Shown: positions 7,537 through 14,323 of the stretch, in pieces | Numbering within the stretch: the stretch's first letter is position 1 | How the letters are laid out: every line of letters begins with the position of its first letter | The notes under the pieces: model-generated | What the model was told of the DNA's origin: nothing | Databases searched by the model: none | The model's input: the letters and a program-made list of their open reading frames with translations, nothing else | DNA from: Rhodobacteraceae bacterium HTCC2150 | Lineage (GTDB): Bacteria; Pseudomonadota; Alphaproteobacteria; Rhodobacterales; Rhodobacteraceae | Assembly: GCA_000169395.1 (NCBI GenBank) | Contig: AAXZ01000001.1 | Coordinates: forward strand, 682,001-746,000 | Direction of reading: 5' to 3' | Length of the DNA: 64,000 bases | Program-made: the position numbers and the translations under genes

Positions 7537-8193
7537 CTAGCCAGTTGGCAGGATAATAATTTCTACCCTGCGGTTTTCCGCGCGACCTTCTGCAGTCAGA
7601 TTGGTGGCAACAGGTTGATCTTCGCCACGGCCAAATGAAACCACACGACCTGCAGCAACCCCGCCGTCAATCAGAATGCCGCTGACGGATCCTGCGCGTC
7701 TGGCAGATAGGTCTTGGTTGTGGGCCGCGGAACCAGAGTTGTCGGTGTGGCCAATGATTTGGATGGTTGAGTTAGGATAGCTGTTCAGGTTGTTTGCAAC
7801 TTTGTACAAATCTCCGCGCAAAGAGGACGATACAAAATCGCTGTCTACGTCAAAAAGGATATCTTGGGGTAGGGTTACCACCAATCTATCGCCTTCGTTT
7901 ACAATTGAAACATCATCATTATCCAAGGATTTTTCTAGATCGGCAGCTTGACGATCAAGGCTTTGACCAATCGCACCACCAATGGCAGCCCCAATGCCCG
8001 CGCCCACGACGCCTTTTAACAATTTATTGTCGTCGGACTTTAGACCAACAAACCCACCTAGCATGCCACCAATCGCGGCACCTACGTTTGCATTGGCATT
8101 GGGTCCGTTACGTTCGTTATTTGCGGCCGTGTCGCAGCCTGCCAAAACTAGGGTGCTAGCTAGGGCCAAAGCCATTTTTGATTTCATGTTCAT
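7537..8193 (-). CDS. OmpA-family outer-membrane lipoprotein with glycine-zipper segment
   Basis: This 218-residue protein begins with a lipoprotein signal peptide ending in the lipobox LAGC (Cys near 20). Glycine-rich zipper segments follow (AAIGGMLGGFVG and GAGIGAAIGGAIG). The C-terminal OmpA domain (about 105-215) contains the peptidoglycan-binding pattern GHTDNSGS and the usual LSARRA segment. It probably tethers the outer membrane to peptidoglycan, as Pal and YiaD-like proteins do. It is on the same strand as the GntR regulator, with a 71-bp gap. The next gene upstream on that strand is the Ada-like gene. Confidence 0.92.
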   Translation of the reverse strand: MNMKSKMALALASTLVLAGCDTAANNERNGPNANANVGAAIGGMLGGFVGLKSDDNKLLKGVVGAGIGAAIGGAIGQSLDRQAADLEKSLDNDDVSIVNEGDRLVVTLPQDILFDVDSDFVSSSLRGDLYKVANNLNSYPNSTIQIIGHTDNSGSAAHNQDLSARRAGSVSGILIDGGVAAGRVVSFGRGEDQPVATNLTAEGRAENRRVEIIILPTG

Positions 8194-8302
8194 CGTTTAC
8201 TGCCTCATTGTTGTTGTTTTGCCGCTTTCGCGATTGGGGACAGTATATGATCTTTCTGACCTGATTTAACAGCTTCTTCATTTTTCGGCGACGTTTTGCC
8301 GA

Positions 8303-9142
8303 TTAGCTTTCAATTCTTGCTGCTTCGTAGGCCAACATGGCGCGTTTCACGGGCAATCCCCAGTGGTATCCGCCCAAACCACCGGATTTTCGCATCGCAC
8401 GATGACAAGGGATCAACCAGCCAATGGGATTTCGACCAACGGCGGTTCCAACAGCGCGCACAGCTTTTGGATTTCCAATGCTATTGGCAATTTCACCATA
8501 GGTTGTCACACTGCCGGAGGGGATTGATAACAATGCCTCCCAAACCTTGATTTGAAACGGTGCGCCAATCAAATTTAGGGGTGTTTCCGATCGATTGGTT
8601 CCGCGATCAAATATCGATTGAACCCAACTATCTAGGGCCTTGGGATTTTCGACGTAATTTGCATTTGGCCATCGTTTGCACATGTCAGCGAATGTAACGT
8701 CTTTGCTTAATTCGGCTCCAAACGCCAATCCACAAATGCCGCGACTTGTTCCGATGACAAGCATTGGCCCAAACGGCCCCTCAAACCAGCCAAAATTCAG
8801 AGTCAACCCGGCGCCACCTGCCGCAAATTCGCCCGGACTCATGGCTTCCCATCGGATGAAAAGATCATGCAGCCTGCCGCCACCAGAAAGGCCTACATTG
8901 CCCGCCGTTTCAAAGGTAGAATAATGATCACGCAAAAGGGTTTTTGCATGCCCTAGTGTCAGATATTGTTGATAGCGTTTTGGGGAAACGCCAACCCATT
9001 GGCTAAATGTGCGTTGAAAATGGGCAGGGCTCATCTGCATTTGTGCAGCTAATTCATCCAGCGACAGTTCTTGGCCTTCGGCGGCGTCGATCAAATCGAT
9101 TGCGCGACGCATGACGCCATAATGGTAATGAGTTTCTGACAT
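8303..9142 (-). CDS. AraC-HTH / O6-alkylguanine-DNA alkyltransferase fusion (short Ada)
   Basis: This 279-residue protein couples an AraC-type DNA-binding region (about 8-105) to a C-terminal suicide alkyltransferase. The acceptor cysteine is Cys246 in LIPCHRAM; the AVRAVGTAVGRNP helix contacts DNA just before it. The N-terminal zinc phosphotriester domain of E. coli Ada is absent. It should therefore repair O6-alkylguanine and bind DNA but cannot sense phosphotriester methylation in the classical way. The start at 9142 has GAGGG upstream; an in-frame start at 9280 would run into the nth gene on the other strand. Confidence 0.93.
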   Translation of the reverse strand: MSETHYHYGVMRRAIDLIDAAEGQELSLDELAAQMQMSPAHFQRTFSQWVGVSPKRYQQYLTLGHAKTLLRDHYSTFETAGNVGLSGGGRLHDLFIRWEAMSPGEFAAGGAGLTLNFGWFEGPFGPMLVIGTSRGICGLAFGAELSKDVTFADMCKRWPNANYVENPKALDSWVQSIFDRGTNRSETPLNLIGAPFQIKVWEALLSIPSGSVTTYGEIANSIGNPKAVRAVGTAVGRNPIGWLIPCHRAMRKSGGLGGYHWGLPVKRAMLAYEAARIES

Positions 9143-9247
9143 TGCTTGCCCTCGTTGTAGCTTCCTCAAACTTACGCAAATGCAACAGTTACGTCGATCC
9201 GATTCCTGCGGCTTGCGGTAGATGAAACCCCACGCCATAAGGCGGCT

Positions 9248-9892
9248 ATGATCAAACAGATGCCCTACCAAACTCTTCATGAGATATTCTCAAGGTTCCA
9301 AACCCAAGAGGCGGAACCAAAGGGTGAATTGGATCATGTCAACGTTTACACATTGGTCGTTGCGGTGGCGCTGTCTGCCCAAGCAACCGACGTTGGCGTG
9401 AATAAGGCTACGAAAGAACTGTTCAAAATCGCCGACACGCCAGAAAAAATGCTGGCTCTTGGTGAGGCTGGTGTCATCGAGCACATCAAAACCATTGGTC
9501 TGTTTCGTAATAAAGCAAAAAACGTGATCAAGCTAAGCCAAAAACTGGTTGATGAATTTGGCGGTAAAGTCCCCTCATCACGCGCGGCGCTTGAAAGTCT
9601 GCCTGGCGTTGGGCGTAAGACGGCCAATGTCGTGTTGAATATGTGGTTTCATCACCCCGCCCAAGCCGTCGATACGCATATCTTTCGCATCGGCAATCGA
9701 ACCGGTATTTGCCCCGGTAAGGACGTGGTTGCCGTTGAACGTGCCATTGAAGACAACATCCCCGTAGAATTTCAACATCATGCGCATCACTGGTTGATCT
9801 TGCATGGTCGTTATGTGTGTAAGGCGCGTGCGCCAGTTTGTGGCAATTGTATCATTCGTGATCTATGCCCCTTTGAGGAGAAGAACCTATGA
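9248..9892 (+). CDS. nth: Endonuclease III (DNA glycosylase/AP lyase)
   Basis: This 214-residue base-excision repair enzyme removes oxidised pyrimidines and cleaves the abasic site. The helix-hairpin-helix LPGVGRKTANVV contains the catalytic lysine (Lys124), and the catalytic aspartate is Asp142 in VDTHIFR. The C-terminal 4Fe-4S cluster has the canonical C-x6-C-x2-C-x5-C spacing (Cys191, 198, 201, 207). It is divergent from the Ada-like gene, placing two DNA repair genes back to back. It overlaps the next gene by four bases (ATGA), so the two are translationally coupled. Confidence 0.98.
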   Translation: MIKQMPYQTLHEIFSRFQTQEAEPKGELDHVNVYTLVVAVALSAQATDVGVNKATKELFKIADTPEKMLALGEAGVIEHIKTIGLFRNKAKNVIKLSQKLVDEFGGKVPSSRAALESLPGVGRKTANVVLNMWFHHPAQAVDTHIFRIGNRTGICPGKDVVAVERAIEDNIPVEFQHHAHHWLILHGRYVCKARAPVCGNCIIRDLCPFEEKNL

Positions 9893-10884
9893 AGAAGAAT
9901 TTTCAAGTTGTTGGCATTGGTAATGCCATGGTGGATATTCTTGCCACTGAGGATGATTTGTTTTTGGAGCGCTACGGCGTTGAAAAAGGTATCATGCAAC
10001 TGATTGATATGGATCGTGCGGTTTCGCTGTATTCCCACATCGGTCCTGCCAAGGAAATCAGTGGGGGTTCTGCCGCTAACACGATTGCTGGGATTGCGCA
10101 TTTTGGTGGCCGAACAGCCTATGTTGGTAAAGTAAAAGACGATCAACTAGGTGCGATCTTTGCGCATGATTTGCGCGCGCAGGGTGCAGTTTATGAAACG
10201 CAAATGGCCCCACATGATGCAGCCGATGAAACTGGTCGTTGCATTGTCGTTGTAACGCCCGATGGCGAGCGCTCGATGAATACCTATTTGGGGGTGACAG
10301 AATTCTTAAGCCCAGATGATATTGATCCCGTTCAAATGGCCGATGCCGAATGGATTTATCTTGAGGGATACCGTTTTGATGGTCCTGCCAGCCACGAAGC
10401 CTTTGCCAAGGCCATTAAGGCCTGTAAGGGCGCCGGCGGCAAAGTTTCTTTAACTTTGTCGGACCCGTTCTGCGTTGAACGTCACCGCGATGCGTTTCGT
10501 GAGGTGATCCGTAAGGATGTTGATCTGCTTTTCTGTAATCGTGCTGAAATGTTGTCGATGTACCAAACTGATGATTTTGATGCCGCATTGAAAATGGCCG
10601 CATCAGAAGTAGAAATCGTGGCCTGTACTGATGCTGAAAATGGTGCGCATATTTTGCAAGGCAAAAAGCGTTGGCATGTTTTGGCGACGCCTGTGAAAGT
10701 TGTTGATGCAACAGGTGCTGGTGACATGTTTGCTGGTGGTTTCTTGTGGGCCTTGGTTAATGGTTACGACTTGGAAACCTGTGGTAACGTTGGCTGTGTT
10801 TCAGCTGCTGAAATCATCAGCCACATTGGCGCGCGGCCAGAAACCAACTTGCGGATTTTGTGTGAAAAACAGGGCGCTTTGTAA
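9889..10884 (+). CDS. PfkB-family sugar kinase, adenosine-kinase-like
   Basis: This 331-residue ribokinase-family enzyme has the N-terminal Gly-Gly signature (ISGGSAANTIAGIAHFGG, 57-74) and the C-terminal signature DATGAGD (273-279). Asp279 is the catalytic base. Overall it resembles the adenosine kinase branch found widely in alphaproteobacteria, although nucleoside specificity cannot be proved by sequence. It overlaps nth by 4 bp, and an intrinsic terminator ends the pair. Confidence 0.92.
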   Translation: MKKNFQVVGIGNAMVDILATEDDLFLERYGVEKGIMQLIDMDRAVSLYSHIGPAKEISGGSAANTIAGIAHFGGRTAYVGKVKDDQLGAIFAHDLRAQGAVYETQMAPHDAADETGRCIVVVTPDGERSMNTYLGVTEFLSPDDIDPVQMADAEWIYLEGYRFDGPASHEAFAKAIKACKGAGGKVSLTLSDPFCVERHRDAFREVIRKDVDLLFCNRAEMLSMYQTDDFDAALKMAASEVEIVACTDAENGAHILQGKKRWHVLATPVKVVDATGAGDMFAGGFLWALVNGYDLETCGNVGCVSAAEIISHIGARPETNLRILCEKQGAL

Positions 10885-10904
10885 GCCCAGCTTGATCCAA
10901 CTGA

Positions 10905-10935
10905 ATGGGCCTCGTCGGCCCATACTCTATTTTTG
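10905..10935 (+). terminator. Intrinsic terminator after the PfkB kinase gene
   Basis: A perfect 7-bp stem (ATGGGCC/GGCCCAT at 10905-10911 and 10917-10923) with a five-base loop is followed shortly by five T residues. It lies between the kinase gene and the convergent sulfotransferase gene. Confidence 0.75.
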
Positions 10936-10987
10936 GCATTATATTGAAAGGCTGTTCATTTTTCGTGAGCAGCATTAATACTTGGGA

Positions 10988-11806
10988 TCAGTCACCCAAT
11001 TTGGCGTGCACTTCGTCAAGATCGATTTCGCCAATTTGAAATTTATTTGCCGGATCAAAGAAATCATATTTGAATAAATCAAAGTCGCGTTTGTACATCT
11101 CGTAGACAAGGTGCATTGAAAGATCATCAAAATAATCCTCAACTGGGTGCGCCCTTTTTGGACCGTGACCTTCGGATTCGTTGAACCGTGGAATATTGGC
11201 CAAATCGACTTCGTGCGGCATGTGAATTTTGTCTAATACTTCTTGCATCCCGTCATTGAAGCTCTCGGTTGCAATGATCTTATTGTAGTGCCCACCGTTT
11301 GCCACGAACGTTGCAACATGGCTGGACATGGCTGACCAGTGAATGTCGGGTTCCATTGGACGGCGCCAGCGAATGGTGTCGCGCGCGAAAAGTAAAAATC
11401 GGCGGAATGATTGAATTTGGTCAAATTCCTCTTTGCCGTCGTCGCCCCCGACCTCTATCCCGTATTGTTGGATCAAAAGGGGTACCAGTTTGCCTCTATA
11501 GCGATTGCCATTGCGTTGAATGCCGCAAATCTTATCAAAGAAAGAGGACAAGATGCGGGTGTAAGGGTTCCGAACACAGGTAAACGAATAGGATTTGTGC
11601 GCTTGAACATTCTTTTCGATTTTGGGTTGGCTTTTGTCGATGGCCCATTTGTGCAAGCCGCTTGTAGCATCATGAATATCGCCGTCAAAAAACTGGCCAT
11701 TGTCAGAATAATACATGATTTGGCCAATGGTCGAGCAGGCACATTTAGGCACAACACGATAAACCACGCTTTCGCTTTCGGTCATCCAGGTTCCGGGAAA
11801 TCCCAT
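10988..11806 (-). CDS. Sulfotransferase family protein (carbohydrate type)
   Basis: This 272-residue protein has both PAPS-binding elements of the sulfotransfer_2 family. The 5'-phosphosulfate loop is PKCACST (20-26) and the 3'-phosphate loop RNPYTRILSSF (79-89). Such enzymes move a sulfo group from PAPS to sugar hydroxyls of glycans; the eukaryotic relatives act on heparan, chondroitin or dermatan chains. No membrane helix is apparent, so it is probably cytoplasmic here. It is divergent from the GT14 glycosyltransferase 195 bp away, suggesting that both act on one glycan. Confidence 0.88.
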   Translation of the reverse strand: MGFPGTWMTESESVVYRVVPKCACSTIGQIMYYSDNGQFFDGDIHDATSGLHKWAIDKSQPKIEKNVQAHKSYSFTCVRNPYTRILSSFFDKICGIQRNGNRYRGKLVPLLIQQYGIEVGGDDGKEEFDQIQSFRRFLLFARDTIRWRRPMEPDIHWSAMSSHVATFVANGGHYNKIIATESFNDGMQEVLDKIHMPHEVDLANIPRFNESEGHGPKRAHPVEDYFDDLSMHLVYEMYKRDFDLFKYDFFDPANKFQIGEIDLDEVHAKLGD

Positions 11807-12001
11807 TTTAGCTTGCCTCCGCCGACTATTTACTTTTTGCCACTACTCAAATTGGCCTGTTTTACAGGGTTTAGCGCAAGATATTCGCAATGTCTTTATA
11901 GTTTACTGCGAAAAATTCACTTGAACAGATGCCTTGCGACTTTTTATGTATTGTTATCTAAGTCGCAACAATAAGAAAGAGAAGGGGTTTAGGTTTCCAA
12001 A
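11807..12001. promoter_or_regulatory. Intergenic region between divergent sulfotransferase and GT14 genes
   Basis: This 195-bp AT-rich gap separates two divergent start codons and must hold both promoters. I see no strong dyad or terminator in it. AAGGGG at about 11983 is a distant purine-rich stretch before the GT14 ATG. Confidence 0.4.
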
Positions 12002-13579
12002 ATGGCGCGAATTGCCTTCATTCTTCTATGTCACAAAGATCCAGAGTCGATCATCCAACAGGCAAACCAGCTGACTGGGTCCGGCGACTTTATGGCGATT
12101 CACTTCGATAAAAGTGCAAAAAAGGAACACTATCAGGCATTGCGCGATGCGTTGGATGACAATCCGAACGTAGTTTTTGCCAAGAAACGTGTGAAATGTG
12201 GCTGGGGGAAATGGTCGCTTGTGCAGGCGACGATACACGCATTGACCGCTGCGGTAGATGAATTTCCCAAAGCAACGCATTTTTATATGTTGTCTGGTGA
12301 CTGTATGGCGATCAAATCCGCCAGCTATTCCCACCGTTTCCTTGATAACAATGAAAAAGACTTTATCGAATCCTTCGATTTTTTCGAGAGTGATTGGATA
12401 AAAACGGGAATGAAAGAAGATCGATTAGTCCTGCGTCATTTTTTCAACGAGCGAAATCACAAAAACCTTTTCTATTGGTCTGCTCAGGTTCAGCGCAAGT
12501 TAAGATTGCAACGTAAAATTCCAAACGACATTCAGATGATGATTGGATCGCAGTGGTGGTGTTTGCGTCGGCGAACCGCCGAATGGGTGCTGAATTACTG
12601 CAAAGAGCGCAAAGATGTGATGACGTTTTTCCGCACGACGTGGATTCCGGATGAAACGTTTTTTCAAACCATCGTTCGTCATTTGGTGCCTGAACGGGAA
12701 ATCGAGACACGAACTTTAACATTCTTAATGTTTTCTGATTATGGCATGCCGGTAACGTTCTTTAATGACCATTATGAAATGCTGCTAAGCCAAGATTTTC
12801 TATTTGCGCGAAAAGTTTCACCACAGGCCAACGAGTTAAAGGCGCGATTGGGGGATTTGTACAATTCACGCCAATCCGAATTTTCGATTTCAAACGAAGG
12901 GCGGCGGCTGCACAAGTTCTTAACCGAACGCGGCCGAATAGGGCGGCGTTTTGCGCCAAGGTTCTGGGAAACAGAAGCAACGCTGGGCCGCGAACGGGAA
13001 TTGATGATTATCACGTGCAAAAAATGGCACGTGGCCAAGCGATTGTTGTGGCAGATCAAGCGTGTGACAGGCGTGCCCGTAATTGAATACTTGTTTGACG
13101 AAGAATCCACGCCGATGCCAAATTTGGGTGGGATTCAAACGACGCTGGATAAGCGTGCGCGCCATCGCCGTGCATTGTTGCGGATGCTATTTGACTTTCA
13201 TCAAACGGACCGAATGGTTATTTGTTTGGATCCTAAAAACCTGTTTATGCTTCAGGATTTTTATGCAGATCGCTGTACAACACGTTTACTGGAATTGAAT
13301 TGCAACTTTACCGATGACTATTTGATTGGGCACGCAACACGCGTTGGCTTGGCGTCAGAAACAACGCCCGAAGAAACCATACAACGTCTCTTACCAACCG
13401 TGCGTTACGACGTAGCGTTTGAAAGTGACCAAATTCGAGATGCTAATTTCACTAACCTTTTCCGAGTAAGCGAAGAATTAGACAGCGAAGAAAATGTTGT
13501 GCCATTGGCAAATTTCTTGGAAATACCTTCCCACCAAGCGCAGGATATTTTATCGCTTGATCATCTGTTTGCCGATTAA
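12002..13579 (+). CDS. GT14 (core-2/I-branching type) glycosyltransferase with extra C-terminal domain
   Basis: The first 290 or so of 525 residues match the GT14 family, which in animals includes beta-1,6-GlcNAc-transferases and peptide O-xylosyltransferases. Key motifs are HFYMLSGDC (about 93-101), SQWWCL (183-188) and PDETFFQT (216-223), the last carrying the catalytic acid. The remaining C-terminal part, from about 300, is unrelated to the catalytic fold; I recall a DUF5928 label for similar regions but cannot confirm it. No signal or membrane segment is seen. Donor and acceptor are unknown. The neighbouring sulfotransferase suggests a sulfated surface glycan. Confidence 0.88.
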   Translation: MARIAFILLCHKDPESIIQQANQLTGSGDFMAIHFDKSAKKEHYQALRDALDDNPNVVFAKKRVKCGWGKWSLVQATIHALTAAVDEFPKATHFYMLSGDCMAIKSASYSHRFLDNNEKDFIESFDFFESDWIKTGMKEDRLVLRHFFNERNHKNLFYWSAQVQRKLRLQRKIPNDIQMMIGSQWWCLRRRTAEWVLNYCKERKDVMTFFRTTWIPDETFFQTIVRHLVPEREIETRTLTFLMFSDYGMPVTFFNDHYEMLLSQDFLFARKVSPQANELKARLGDLYNSRQSEFSISNEGRRLHKFLTERGRIGRRFAPRFWETEATLGRERELMIITCKKWHVAKRLLWQIKRVTGVPVIEYLFDEESTPMPNLGGIQTTLDKRARHRRALLRMLFDFHQTDRMVICLDPKNLFMLQDFYADRCTTRLLELNCNFTDDYLIGHATRVGLASETTPEETIQRLLPTVRYDVAFESDQIRDANFTNLFRVSEELDSEENVVPLANFLEIPSHQAQDILSLDHLFAD

Positions 13580-13588
13580 AGGACGACC

Positions 13589-13963
13589 ATGAGCTATACT
13601 TACGATTCCCAAAATATTTTTGCGAAAATATTGCGTGGTGAAATTCCAAATTCAACCGTCGCTGAAACGGATCACTCATTGGCGTTTAAGGACATCAACC
13701 CAGGTGCGCCGCATCATGTCTTGGTGATCCCAAAAGGCGCATATGTGAATTTTGATCATTTTTCGGGTGCTGCGAGTGACACAGAAATTCTTGATTTTTA
13801 CCGCTTAGCTGGCAAAATCACGAATGATTTAGGCATTAGCCCTGACGGTGGTTTAGGGTATCGCGTTATTGGTAACTCGGGCGAGCACGGCGTTCAGGAT
13901 GTGCCGCATTTTCACCTGCATATCCTTGGTGGCCATTCCATGGGGCGGATGTTGCCAAAATAG
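13589..13963 (+). CDS. HIT-family nucleotide hydrolase (Hint/HinT-like)
   Basis: This 124-residue protein has the histidine-triad motif HFHLHILGG near the C-terminus and the FAKILRGEIP start typical of HinT-like purine nucleoside phosphoramidases. The middle histidine of the triad forms the nucleotidyl intermediate. It starts 9 bp after the GT14 gene and may share its message, but it is a housekeeping family and functional linkage is not implied. The length is normal. Confidence 0.95.
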   Translation: MSYTYDSQNIFAKILRGEIPNSTVAETDHSLAFKDINPGAPHHVLVIPKGAYVNFDHFSGAASDTEILDFYRLAGKITNDLGISPDGGLGYRVIGNSGEHGVQDVPHFHLHILGGHSMGRMLPK

Positions 13964-14058
13964 ACGTAGAGTACAGGGACTGAAATCAGCATTTTCGGTT
14001 GCTCGTTCTTGCTGGATCGCGTATTTAACAGCATTCGAAAAAAACGGAACCAAAGCCT

Positions 14059-14235
14059 ATGACAACGCAAGCGCCTGAAATCCAAGTGACCGATAAATGG
14101 CGTGTTGCCTGTGATGGTGGTGATGGTGCCTTGGGGCATCCTCGTGTTTGGCTTTCATTGGATGAAAAAACCGGCCAAGCGGTATGTCCGTATTGCGACA
14201 AACAAATCGTTCACGAAAGTGTCGCCAAGGGCTAA
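14059..14235 (+). CDS. CHCC zinc-finger domain protein (NDUFS6-like)
   Basis: This 58-residue gene is read directly from the ATG at 14059 to the TAA at 14233-14235. It has the pattern Cys18-x8-His27-x15-Cys43-x2-Cys46, ending AVCPYCDKQIVH, which matches the zf-CHCC family. In mitochondria this domain is complex I subunit NDUFS6, and many alphaproteobacteria keep it as a separate small protein associated with complex I. No nuo genes are nearby. It lies between the HIT gene and polA. Confidence 0.9.
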   Translation: MTTQAPEIQVTDKWRVACDGGDGALGHPRVWLSLDEKTGQAVCPYCDKQIVHESVAKG

Positions 14236-14323
14236 CAAAGCCAAACTCGGTTTATTTGTTTGCTGGTGATTTCGATGCATATAGGGCATCAATGATTAAG
14301 CAAAATAAACTGGGGAATCTCAC

